Below are positions 7,097-15,046 of a stretch of DNA of 26,067 nucleotides, one piece after another. Within the stretch, counting starts at the first letter, position 1, and the number at the start of each line of letters is the position of its first letter. A program made the translations under genes and the position numbers. Under the pieces are notes generated by a model that was given only the letters and a program-made list of their open reading frames with translations, did no database searches and was not told the origin of the DNA. This DNA is from an uncultured Clostridia bacterium (GTDB lineage Bacteria; Bacillota; Clostridia; Lachnospirales; Anaerotignaceae), in contig CAJTZO010000034.1 in assembly GCA_910583755.1 (NCBI GenBank), forward strand, positions 1 through 26,067. The letters run 5' to 3'.

Positions 7097-7441
7097 ATGA
7101 AAGAACAGTATCACTGTCCTATTGAGGCAACATTAGACCTGATTGGGGGAAAATGGAAAGCTTTACTTTTATGGCATTTAATGAGTGGTACCTTACGTTT
7201 TCATGAATTAAGAACATTGGTACCACAAGTGACACCAAAAATGTTGACACAACAATTAAGAGATTTAGAAAAGGATGGCTTAATTTTTAGAAAAGTGTAT
7301 CCTGTGGTACCACCCAAAGTGGAGTATTCTCTTTCAGAATTTGGAAAAAGTTTAATTCCTATTTTAGATGTTATGTGCCATTGGGGAAGTGATTATTTAG
7401 AAAAAAATAATAAAACAAGTTGTCAAAAAAGGAACCCCTAA
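7097..7441 (+). CDS. HxlR-family winged-helix transcriptional regulator
   Basis: This 114-residue DNA-binding protein begins YHCPIEATLDLIGGKWKALL, the family signature. It continues with RFHELRTLVPQVTPKMLTQQ (recognition helix) and LRDLEKDGLIFRKVYPVVPPKVEYSLS (wing). Cys7 matches the N-terminal redox-sensing cysteine of YodB, CatR and HypR, regulators that respond to quinones, diamide or disulfide stress. A second cysteine (C94 region, DVMCHWG) could also take part. The ribosome site AAAGGAGG precedes the ATG. The divergent nitroreductase/monooxygenase pair is the likely target, by analogy with the azoreductase and nitroreductase targets of Bacillus YodB and HypR. Sensing mode is inferred. 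Confidence 0.92.
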   Translation: MKEQYHCPIEATLDLIGGKWKALLLWHLMSGTLRFHELRTLVPQVTPKMLTQQLRDLEKDGLIFRKVYPVVPPKVEYSLSEFGKSLIPILDVMCHWGSDYLEKNNKTSCQKRNP

Positions 7442-7600
7442 AAAAAGTACAATAATTCTAAAAGTCAAATGAAATTACTTGTATAAATTATATAAAATTT
7501 TAGGGAAAGAAAATGAATATTTTCTTATATTCTTATGAAAAAATTGTATGTTATTTTAAAATTATGAAAAAAATGGCGGTTTTGAAGGAATTCTATGAAT

Positions 7601-7628
7601 TTGATATATTCTTATTATTTTTTATGAT
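7601..7628 (+). promoter_or_regulatory. Possible dnaE promoter
   Basis: TTGATA (7601-7606) and TATGAT (7623-7628) are separated by 16 bp, 40 bp before the dnaE ATG. TACAAT at 7628-7633 is an alternative -10. The 226-bp interval after the HxlR gene otherwise holds only AT-rich sequence without a clear terminator. Confidence 0.35.
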
Positions 7629-7667
7629 ACAATGAGAATGAAAAATGTGTAAAAGGCAGGTGAACCT

Positions 7668-10600
7668 ATGAATTTTAAAACAGAACATCCTTTTACCCAT
7701 TTGCATGTTCATACAGAATATAGTCTTTTAGATGGTTCTGCAAAAATAAAAGAACTTGTGGAAAGAGTAAAAGAACTAGGAATGAACAGCATTGCAATCA
7801 CAGATCATGGTGCAATGTATGGTGTAATTGATTTTTATAAAGCGGCAAAAGAAATAGGAATAAAGCCCATTATTGGCTGTGAAGTTTATGTTGCCAATGG
7901 TTCCCGACTGGAAAAAAATAATAAAAATGCTTATCAATATACGCATTTAGTGCTTTTAGCAGAAAACAATGAGGGATACCAAAATTTGATTAAATTAGTT
8001 TCTTATGGTTTTATAGATGGCTTTTATTACAAGCCAAGAGTGGACAAAGAATTGCTCAAAAAATATCATAAGGGATTGATTGCTTCGAGTGCTTGTTTGG
8101 CGGGTGCCGTTGCAAGAAATATTTTGACGGTTTCTTATGAAAAAGCAAAACAGACCGCTTTAGAATATCAAGAAATATTTGGAAAAGGAAATTATTATTT
8201 AGAATTGCAAGACCATAATCTACAAGACCAGAAAAGAGTCAATGAGGCATTACGAAAAATACATCAGGAAACAGGCATTCCCATGATTTGCTCGAATGAC
8301 AGCCATTATATCTATAAAGAAGATAATGTACCACATGATATTTTATTATGTATTCAAACCAATAAAACTATTCATGATGAAAATAGAATGCGATATGAAG
8401 GCGGTCAATTTTATGTCAAAAGTGCAGAAGAAATGTATGCATTGTTTCCAGAAGATAAGGAAGCACTGGCAAATACACAGCGTATTGCAGATAGATGTAA
8501 TGTTGAATTTGTATTTCATGATTTAAAATTACCTCGTTTTGATGTGCCAGAGGGAAAAACAGCAAAACAATATTTAAGAGAATTATGCTATGATGGTTTT
8601 GCACAAAAATATCCAAATGCCTCAGAAGAATTAAAAAAAAGGTTAGATTATGAATTAGAAACTATTGAAACAATGGGTTATGTGGATTATTTTTTGATTG
8701 TTTGGGATTTTATTAAATTTTCAAAAGATAATGGCATTATTGTAGGACCAGGTAGAGGTTCGGCAGCAGGAAGCATTGTTTCTTACTGTCTTTCTATTAC
8801 AACCATAGACCCTATTTCTTATGATTTGATTTTTGAACGCTTTTTAAATCCAGAAAGAGTAAGTATGCCAGATATTGATGTAGATTTCTGCTATGAAAGA
8901 CGGCAAGAAGTCATTGATTATGTTATTGGAAAATATGGAGAAGACCATGTTGCACAAATCATTACCTTTGGAACAATGGCAGCAAGAGCAGCTATAAAAG
9001 ATGTTGGCAGAGCTTTGGCTATGCCCTATGCAGATGTAGATAGGATTTCCAAAATGATACCCACAGAGTTAGGTATTACCATTGATAAAGCGTTAAAAAG
9101 TAATTCAGAGTTAAGAAAGGCATACGAAAAAGAAGAAAGTACACGTTATTTGATTGATATGTCCAAGAGGCTGGAAGGCTTGCCAAGACATGCCTCTACC
9201 CATGCAGCAGGTGTTGTTATATGCAGAGATGCTGTTATGGAATATGTCCCTTTAAATTCCAATGATGGTGCCATTACAACACAATATACAATGAACACAT
9301 TGGAAGAATTGGGCATTTTAAAAATGGATTTTTTGGGGTTACGAACATTGACAGTGATTCAAAATGCTGTCAAAGAAATTGAAAGGATTCATCATATAAA
9401 AATAGATATTGACCATCTTGACCAGAATGAACCGGAAGTATACCAACTAATTTCACAAGGAAAGACAGAAGGTGTTTTTCAGTTGGAAAGTGGAGGAATG
9501 AAGCAGTTTTTAAAAGAATTGCAGCCCAGCAATTTAGAAGATTTGATTGCAGGGATTTCCCTTTACCGTCCTGGTCCTATGGATTTTATACCAAAATACA
9601 TTAAAGGAAAAAAGGAAAAAGATAACATACAATATACACATCCCTCTTTAGAACCCATTCTAAAAGCAACTTATGGTTGTATTGTCTATCAAGAACAGGT
9701 TATGCAGATTGTAAGAGATTTGGCTGGCTATAGTTTAGGTAGAAGTGATTTGGTACGCCGTGCAATGAGCAAGAAAAAAGCAGATATGATGGCGCAAGAA
9801 AGAAAAAATTTTATCTATGGAGGGGAAGGGGTTCCCGGTTGTGTAAAAAAGGGGATTTCTGAAAAAATAGCAGCACAAATTTTTGATGAAATGACAGATT
9901 TTGCAAAATATGCTTTTAATAAAAGTCATGCGGCTTGTTATGCTGTAGTGGGCTATCAAACAGCATGGCTTAAAACACATTATCCAGTAGAATTTATGGC
10001 AGCTTTAATGACAAGTGTAATGGATAACTCAGATAAAGTTGCAGGTTATATTGATGAATGCAAAAAAATGAAAATTGCATTATTACCACCTGATATTAAT
10101 GAAGGATTTAGTCATTTTTCTGTATCAGATGGTAAAATTCGATTTAGTTTATCTGCCATTAAAAATGTAGGAAAAAATACAATTAATGCTTTGGTAACAG
10201 AAAGACAAAAAAATGGAAATTATACCTCTTTAACAGATTTTTGTAGTCGCATGGAAACAGGCGAACTGAATAAAAGAAGTTTGGAAAGTCTTATCAAAGC
10301 AGGTACCTTTGATTCTTTGGGAGGGTTTCGGTCTCAATATATGTCTGTTTATCAGAATATATTGGATGGTATAGGACAGTCCAGAAAGCGTAATTTTGAA
10401 GGGCAAATGTCTCTGTTTGATATGGAGGAACAAAAACAAAGTTATGAAGAATTGCCCGAAAGGGAAGAATATTCCATTCGAGAGAAACTTGCTTTGGAAA
10501 AAGAAGTATTAGGCATTTATGTCAGTGGACATCCTTTGGCAGAATATGAACAACAATTAAAAGAAAAAATAAATTGTAGTAGTAAAGAAATTGCAGAGCA

Positions 10601-11102
10601 GAAAATATTTGATGGACAAAGGGTTACAATAGGTGGCATGATTATCCGTAAAAGTATCAAACGGACAAGAGCCAATACAACAATGGCGTTTTTCACGCTA
10701 GAGGATTTGACAGGTACCTTAGAAGTGGTTGTTTTTTCAAATGTCTATGAAACTATAACAGAAAAAATAACGGAGGATACCGTTGTTATTGTAAAAGGAC
10801 GAGCAAGTATTGCAGAGGGAGAAGAAAAATTAATTGCTTCTCAAATAGATTTTTTGGAATCAGAAAGTATTACAGTATTGGGCTTAATATTAGAAAAAGA
10901 AAGCAAAGCATCTTTGGAGGATATTACAAAAATCCTTTCAAAATATCGTGGCAATACACCTGTCTATATTTATGATAGAAAAAAAGGACAAAAATTTAAA
11001 ACAGATAGTCGCTATTGGATTCAGAAAAATGAGTTTTCATTGCAGGAATTAGAATTGTTGTTAGGCAATGAAAATGTCATTGTGAAAAACAAAAAAAATT
11101 GA
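7668..11102 (+). CDS. dnaE: DNA polymerase III alpha subunit (DnaE)
   Basis: This 1144-residue replicative polymerase subunit extends DNA chains at the fork. The N-terminal PHP domain (about 1-210) keeps its metal-binding pattern (HLHVHTEYS, ITDHGAMYG, GCEVYV, CSNDSHY), unlike the degenerate PHP of E. coli. The C-family catalytic acids are Asp402 and Asp404 in PDIDVDF and Asp554 in LKMDFLGLRTL, close to E. coli 401, 403 and 555. GPGRGSAAGS and RPGPMDFIP are also intact. An OB-fold (about 981-1045) and a short C-terminal extension follow. There is no PolC-style exonuclease insertion, so PolC is expected elsewhere in the genome. The ribosome site is AAGGCAGGTG. The order dnaE-pfkA-pyk recalls the dnaE-accDA-pfkA-pyk region of Bacillus, minus accDA. 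Confidence 0.97.
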   Translation: MNFKTEHPFTHLHVHTEYSLLDGSAKIKELVERVKELGMNSIAITDHGAMYGVIDFYKAAKEIGIKPIIGCEVYVANGSRLEKNNKNAYQYTHLVLLAENNEGYQNLIKLVSYGFIDGFYYKPRVDKELLKKYHKGLIASSACLAGAVARNILTVSYEKAKQTALEYQEIFGKGNYYLELQDHNLQDQKRVNEALRKIHQETGIPMICSNDSHYIYKEDNVPHDILLCIQTNKTIHDENRMRYEGGQFYVKSAEEMYALFPEDKEALANTQRIADRCNVEFVFHDLKLPRFDVPEGKTAKQYLRELCYDGFAQKYPNASEELKKRLDYELETIETMGYVDYFLIVWDFIKFSKDNGIIVGPGRGSAAGSIVSYCLSITTIDPISYDLIFERFLNPERVSMPDIDVDFCYERRQEVIDYVIGKYGEDHVAQIITFGTMAARAAIKDVGRALAMPYADVDRISKMIPTELGITIDKALKSNSELRKAYEKEESTRYLIDMSKRLEGLPRHASTHAAGVVICRDAVMEYVPLNSNDGAITTQYTMNTLEELGILKMDFLGLRTLTVIQNAVKEIERIHHIKIDIDHLDQNEPEVYQLISQGKTEGVFQLESGGMKQFLKELQPSNLEDLIAGISLYRPGPMDFIPKYIKGKKEKDNIQYTHPSLEPILKATYGCIVYQEQVMQIVRDLAGYSLGRSDLVRRAMSKKKADMMAQERKNFIYGGEGVPGCVKKGISEKIAAQIFDEMTDFAKYAFNKSHAACYAVVGYQTAWLKTHYPVEFMAALMTSVMDNSDKVAGYIDECKKMKIALLPPDINEGFSHFSVSDGKIRFSLSAIKNVGKNTINALVTERQKNGNYTSLTDFCSRMETGELNKRSLESLIKAGTFDSLGGFRSQYMSVYQNILDGIGQSRKRNFEGQMSLFDMEEQKQSYEELPEREEYSIREKLALEKEVLGIYVSGHPLAEYEQQLKEKINCSSKEIAEQKIFDGQRVTIGGMIIRKSIKRTRANTTMAFFTLEDLTGTLEVVVFSNVYETITEKITEDTVVIVKGRASIAEGEEKLIASQIDFLESESITVLGLILEKESKASLEDITKILSKYRGNTPVYIYDRKKGQKFKTDSRYWIQKNEFSLQELELLLGNENVIVKNKKN

Positions 11103-11113
11103 TAAAATTCTTA

Positions 11114-11142
11114 TTTACAATATACTTTAGAACGTTTACAAT
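11114..11142 (+). promoter_or_regulatory. pfkA promoter
   Basis: TTTACA (11114-11119) and TACAAT (11137-11142) are separated by 17 bp, just after the dnaE stop. The start near 11149 gives a leader of about 125 nt before the pfkA ATG. Confidence 0.6.
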
Positions 11143-11163
11143 AGTGGATAGAAATGGCAATTT

Positions 11164-11228
11164 GCAGCAAAAAGAAAGTAAGACTTGAAAGATAAAGTAC
11201 CTAAGGTTTTGTTTTTCTTTTGTGCTGC
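11164..11228 (+). other. Long-range stem in the pfkA leader
   Basis: GCAGCA plus AAAAGAAA (11164-11177) pairs with TTTCTTTT plus TGCTGC (11214-11228) with one bulged G, closing a loop of about 36 nt. There is no T tail, so it is not a terminator. It ends 32 nt before the pfkA ribosome site. Function unknown. Confidence 0.45.
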
Positions 11229-11274
11229 TGGCTATAGATAAAGAGAAACTATGAAGATTGGGAGGAATGGAAAC

Positions 11275-12258
11275 ATGGAACATAATCTGAAAAAAATTGG
11301 TGTCTTAACAAGTGGAGGCGATGCGCCTGGCATGAATGCAGCGATTAGAGCAGTTGTTAGAACAGGAATTAACAATGGTATCGAAGTTGTTGGTATCCGC
11401 AAAGGATATGATGGTTTAATGAATGCTGACATTAAAACATTAGAAGGAAAAAATGTTTCCGACATTATCAACAGAGGTGGTACTATCCTGCATACTGCAC
11501 GTTGTCTTGAAATGCTAACAGCAGAAGGACAAGAAAAAGCAGCGAAGATTTATAAAGTGCTTGGATTAGATGGATTAATTGTGATTGGTGGCGATGGCTC
11601 TTTTAGAGGCTGTCAGGCATTGGCAAAACATGGTGTAAACTGTATTGGTATCCCTGCAACCATTGACTTGGATATGAATTGTACAGAGTATACCATTGGT
11701 TTTGATACTGCTGTTAATACAGGAACAGAAGCAATCAACAAATTAAGAGATACCTCTAGTTCTCATGAAAGATGTTCTGTTGTAGAAGTAATGGGTAGAG
11801 ATGCTGGTTATATTGCAATATGGTGTGCTATGGCTGGCGGTGCAGAAGAAGTATTACTTCCAGAAGAAAAAGATATGATTAACAATGAAAGAGTAATTAA
11901 GCAAATTTTAGAAAATAGAAGTTTAGGAAAACGTCACAACCTGATTGTTGTTGCAGAAGGTGTTGGCGGTTCTCAAAAATTGGCAAAAGATATCCAAGAA
12001 GTTACAGGAATCCAAACAAGAGCGACCATATTAGGACATTTGCAAAGAGGAGGCAATCCAACAGCACTTGACCGTATGCATGCTTCTATTATGGGTTATA
12101 AAGCAGTACAAGCTTTGATGGCAGGCGAAAGAACAAGAGTTGTTGTTTATAATCAAGGTCAGTATGGTACAATGGATATTGAAGAAGCATTAACAATGCA
12201 AAAAAGATATGATGCAGAATTGTATGATATTGTAAAAACATTAGCAGTTTCAAAATAA
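11275..12258 (+). CDS. pfkA: ATP-dependent 6-phosphofructokinase
   Basis: The 327-residue enzyme catalyses the committed step of glycolysis, fructose 6-phosphate to fructose 1,6-bisphosphate. The N-terminus IGVLTSGGDAPGMNAAIRAV, the loop GGDGS (105-109), YTIGFDTAVNTGTEAI, SSHERCSVVEVMGRDAGYIA and GHLQRGGNPTALDR are all present. Gly108 in GGDGS marks the ATP-using form, since pyrophosphate enzymes carry Asp there. The catalytic motif reads PATIDLD rather than the usual PGTIDND: the catalytic Asp131 is kept, while the neighbouring Asn is Leu and the Gly is Ala. An in-frame ATG at 11251 is rejected because GGGAGG (11260-11265) is the ribosome site for 11275. It has its own promoter and lies upstream of pyk. 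Confidence 0.96.
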   Translation: MEHNLKKIGVLTSGGDAPGMNAAIRAVVRTGINNGIEVVGIRKGYDGLMNADIKTLEGKNVSDIINRGGTILHTARCLEMLTAEGQEKAAKIYKVLGLDGLIVIGGDGSFRGCQALAKHGVNCIGIPATIDLDMNCTEYTIGFDTAVNTGTEAINKLRDTSSSHERCSVVEVMGRDAGYIAIWCAMAGGAEEVLLPEEKDMINNERVIKQILENRSLGKRHNLIVVAEGVGGSQKLAKDIQEVTGIQTRATILGHLQRGGNPTALDRMHASIMGYKAVQALMAGERTRVVVYNQGQYGTMDIEEALTMQKRYDAELYDIVKTLAVSK

Positions 12259-12266
12259 ATAAAAAA

Positions 12267-12307
12267 TTTCTATTTGCTTCCTTTCTAAAAAAGGGAGCGA
12301 ATAGAAA
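12267..12307 (+). terminator. Hairpin after pfkA
   Basis: TTTCTATTTGCTTCCTT (12267-12283) pairs with AAGGGAGCGAATAGAAA (12291-12307) over 17 bp, with two G-T wobbles and a 7-nt loop. It lacks a T tail; a repeat element begins 7 bp later and may have displaced it. Confidence 0.7.
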
Positions 12308-12314
12308 CAAATAA

Positions 12315-12473
12315 TCAGCTTGTCAAAAAACCTTGAGGGCTAGCCCTCAAACGCCTCAAAGAACTTTAATGCGAAACTAGCGTTTTTCCAAGAAAGTTTT
12401 TTGTCTAACTTTTTTAAAAAAAGTTGGTGGATGTGGGTGAACCCCACAAAAAAAGATGTTATTGACAAACTGA
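12315..12473 (+). repeat. Interspersed palindromic repeat, copy 3 (159 bp, short form)
   Basis: The ends are TCAGCTTGTCAA (12315) and TTGACAAACTGA (12462-12473), complementary except for one base. The order inside is the TTGAGGGCTAGCCCTCAA palindrome, then GCGAAACTAGCGTTTTTCCA, the A/T palindrome flanked by AACTT/AAGTT, and GTGGGTGAACCCCAC. About 40 bp between the second and third dyads are missing, as if lost by recombination between their shared GTTT/CTAG bases. A perfect palindrome, AAATGATATCATTT, abuts the right end. Confidence 0.85.
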
Positions 12474-12583
12474 AATGATATCATTTATTTGAGACAAAAA
12501 AACAGAAGTCTTTTTTAAACTTTCTATTTATAAAAGTTTGCAAAAATTTAAGAAGAATATTTTTACGAAGGAGGCAACTTACT

Positions 12584-14344
12584 TTGAGAAGAACAAAAAT
12601 TGTTTGTACATTAGGCCCTGCAACAGATGATGTAGAAATTATAAAAGATTTAATCCGAAATGGTTTAGATGGTGCACGTATTAATTTTTCTCATGGTACT
12701 TATGAATCACATACTATCATTATCAATAAATTAAAACAGGCGAGAGAAGAGTTAAATGCGCCTATTCCCTTGATTTTGGATACAAAAGGTCCAGAAATTA
12801 GATTAAAAACGTTTGATGCAGAGAAATATTATTTGGAAAGAAATGCAAAATTTACATTAACAACAGAAGATATTATTGGTGACCAAAATAGAGTATCTGT
12901 TACATATAAAGATTTGCCACAGGATTTGGAAGATGGTTCCAGAGTATTGATTGATGATGGTTTGATAGAACTTCATGTTGATGAGATTGAAGGAACAGAA
13001 ATCTATTGTACAGTCGTAAATGGTGGTTTTGTAAGCTCGAATAAAGGAATTAATGTACCTGATGTTTATGTACATTTACCATCTTTAACAGAAAGAGATG
13101 TAGAGGATATTAAATTTGGAATTGAAATGGGATTTGATTATGTTGCAGCTTCTTTTATCCGTTCTGCAAAGGATGTTATCAATATCCGTAAGGTTTTGGA
13201 AGAAAATGGCGGAAATGATATTCATATTATTGCAAAAATTGAATCTCGCGAAGGTGTTATTAATATTGATGAAATATTAGAAGTTGCAGACGGTATTATG
13301 GTTGCACGTGGTGACTTGGGTGTAGAAATCCCTTCAGAGGAAGTACCATTGGTACAAAAATCATTAATTGAAAAAGCAAATGCTGCAAGTAAACCAGTCA
13401 TTACTGCAACACAAATGTTAGAAAGTATGGTTGCTAACCCAAGACCAACCAGAGCAGAAGCAAATGACGTAGCAAATACTATTTTTGATGGCTCTGACGC
13501 TATTATGCTTTCTGGCGAAACAGCAAAAGGAGATTATCCTGTGGAAGCGGTAGCGATGATGGCAAAAATTGCAGAAAAGACAGAACATAGTATTAATTAT
13601 TCTCATAACTTGACAAGAACATTCGGCAGTGCAAAAAATATTACTAATGCAATTAGTTATGCTGCTTGTACTACAGCAGCAGAGTTAAAAACAGCTTGTA
13701 TTTGTACGGTTACAACATCTGGTTTTACAGCAAGAATGATTGCAAAACATAGACCAACTTGCCCAATCGTTGGCTGTACGATGAATGAAAGAGCTTGGCG
13801 TCAAATGAATCTTGTTTGGGGTTGTAAATCATTGTATCATGAAAGACCAAAAGATGATGAAATATTTGACCTTGCCATTGAATCCGCAGTAAAAAGTGGC
13901 GTTGCAAAAAATGGTGATACGATTGTCATTGCCGTTGGTGTGCCACTTGGTGTCACAGGTTCTACCAATACATTGAGAGTAGATGTCATTGGGGACGTTT
14001 TAGCAAAAGGGGTTGGCTTCGGAAAAGAAAGAGTTTCTGGTACAGCAAGAGTAATTAAAGTGCTCAATGAAGCGGAAATCCATTTCCGAAAAGGTGACAT
14101 TTTAGTCACAACAACAACGGATAGTGATTGGCTACCTTATATTAAAAAAGCATCTGCTGTTATTGTTGGTCCTGTTGACCAAGACCATATTAGCACTTGT
14201 CATGCAGAACATGTCTGTAGAGCGTTAAATATTCCAATGATTGCATGTAATATGAAAGTTATTGACTTTATGCCAAATGATGGCTTGATTACGGTTGACC
14301 CAAAGAGGGGATATATTTATACTGGTATTCCAGAAGAAGAATAA
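12584..14344 (+). CDS. pyk: Pyruvate kinase with C-terminal PEP-utilising-type domain
   Basis: This 586-residue enzyme makes pyruvate and ATP from phosphoenolpyruvate and ADP. Motifs include RRTKIVCTLGPATDD, GARINFSHGTYESH, LDTKGPEIR, VARGDLGVEIP and the signature KPVITATQMLESM with NPRPTRAEANDVANTIFDGS. The catalytic core ends near residue 475. The remaining 110 residues form the extra domain also found in Bacillus-type enzymes and related to the swivelling phosphohistidine domain of PEP synthase/PPDK. Where those read G-x-TSHAA this protein has STCHAEHVCRALNIP: the His is kept but the loop is altered. The start is TTG, chosen because AAGGAGG (12568-12574) lies 9 nt upstream and the sequence begins at the conserved RRTKIVCT. 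It is separated from pfkA by a hairpin and a repeat. Confidence 0.96.
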   Translation: MRRTKIVCTLGPATDDVEIIKDLIRNGLDGARINFSHGTYESHTIIINKLKQAREELNAPIPLILDTKGPEIRLKTFDAEKYYLERNAKFTLTTEDIIGDQNRVSVTYKDLPQDLEDGSRVLIDDGLIELHVDEIEGTEIYCTVVNGGFVSSNKGINVPDVYVHLPSLTERDVEDIKFGIEMGFDYVAASFIRSAKDVINIRKVLEENGGNDIHIIAKIESREGVINIDEILEVADGIMVARGDLGVEIPSEEVPLVQKSLIEKANAASKPVITATQMLESMVANPRPTRAEANDVANTIFDGSDAIMLSGETAKGDYPVEAVAMMAKIAEKTEHSINYSHNLTRTFGSAKNITNAISYAACTTAAELKTACICTVTTSGFTARMIAKHRPTCPIVGCTMNERAWRQMNLVWGCKSLYHERPKDDEIFDLAIESAVKSGVAKNGDTIVIAVGVPLGVTGSTNTLRVDVIGDVLAKGVGFGKERVSGTARVIKVLNEAEIHFRKGDILVTTTTDSDWLPYIKKASAVIVGPVDQDHISTCHAEHVCRALNIPMIACNMKVIDFMPNDGLITVDPKRGYIYTGIPEEE

Positions 14345-14346
14345 AA

Positions 14347-14380
14347 AAAACCGCTGTCTGTTTTTTCGGACAGCGGTTTT
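14347..14380 (+). terminator. pyk terminator
   Basis: AAAACCGCTGTCTG (14347-14360) pairs with CGGACAGCGGTTTT (14367-14380) over 14 bp with one wobble and a T6 loop. The stem ends in TTTT, three bases after the pyk stop codon region. Confidence 0.9.
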
Positions 14381-14397
14381 CGTTTGCTAAAAAAAAT

Positions 14398-14595
14398 CCA
14401 GATTATCAAAAAACTTTGAGGGCTAACCATTAAACTTCTCAAAGAACTTTAATGCGAAACTAACGTTTTGTTAAAAACATTAATTTTATAAGGAAAAACG
14501 CTAGTTTTTCCACTAAAATTTTTTGTCCAACTTTTTTTTAAAAAAGTTGGTGAGTGTGAGTGAAACCCACAAAAAAGATTTTATTGACAAGCTGA
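14398..14595 (+). repeat. Interspersed palindromic repeat, copy 4 (198 bp)
   Basis: This full-length copy has a worn left end (CCAGATTATCAA) and a clean right end, TTGACAAGCTGA (14584-14595). The TTGAGG palindrome is damaged (GGGCTAACCATTAAAC), while the GGAAAAACGCTAGTTTTTCC dyad and the A/T palindrome remain intact. It ends 6 bp before the stop codon of the minus-strand decarboxylase-family gene. Confidence 0.85.
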
Positions 14596-14601
14596 GATTT
14601 T

Positions 14602-14961
14602 TTAATAAAAAAATTCCTGTGCAGTAAAAATGGCATTTAACACTTTTGGAAACCCAGTATAAGGAATACATTGTAAAAAAATTTCGATGATTTTTTCTGG
14701 AGAAATTCCTACTTGTAAAGCAGCTTGAATATGTACTTTTAATTGTGCTTCACAACTACCAGCCGTCAGAAGACTGGAAAGGGTAATGATTTCTCGTTCT
14801 TGTAAAGAAAGTCCTTCCCTTGTATAAATGTCACCAAAGGCAAACTCTACAATATATTTTCCTAAATCTGGTGAAATTTTATTTAAACTAAAAATTACTT
14901 CTTCCCCTGCCTTTCCATCAATTTCTTTTAGTTTTTGGATACCTTTTTCATAACGTGTCAT
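14602..14961 (-). CDS. Carboxymuconolactone decarboxylase (CMD/AhpD-like) family protein
   Basis: This is a 119-residue all-helical protein. The family core EREIITLSSLLTAGSCEAQL, then KVHIQAALQVGISPEKIIEI and YTGFPKVLNA, is clear. There is a single Cys in the segment SCEAQLKVH, so the CxxC redox pair of AhpD is absent and a peroxidase-reductase role is not supported. Anaerobe members of this type commonly sit beside MerR or AraC regulators and short-chain dehydrogenases; their substrates are largely undefined. The ribosome site AAAGGAGG is positioned for the ATG at 14961. It is divergent from a MerR gene, with a MerR-type promoter in between, so it is the regulator's probable target. Confidence 0.88.
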   Translation of the reverse strand: MTRYEKGIQKLKEIDGKAGEEVIFSLNKISPDLGKYIVEFAFGDIYTREGLSLQEREIITLSSLLTAGSCEAQLKVHIQAALQVGISPEKIIEIFLQCIPYTGFPKVLNAIFTAQEFFY

Positions 14962-14994
14962 TGCGAAATCCTCCTTTTTTTATGTTACAATAAT

Positions 14995-15025
14995 AGTGTA
15001 CAAGCTAGAGTATACTGTAAGTCAA
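14995..15025 (-). promoter_or_regulatory. MerR-type promoter with 19-bp spacer and operator
   Basis: On the minus strand, TTGACT (15025-15020) and TACACT (15000-14995) are 19 bp apart, the lengthened spacer typical of MerR-activated promoters. The spacer region holds a dyad, AGTATAC-8 nt-GTACACT (15016-14995), with one mismatch. It points to the CMD-family gene. Confidence 0.75.
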
Positions 15026-15046
15026 TAGGAAAGGAGAATAATTTTT

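Noticed and set aside
13837..14109. Minus-strand 90-residue frame inside pyk
   Set aside because: It is a shadow of the conserved pyruvate kinase gene, without a ribosome site.
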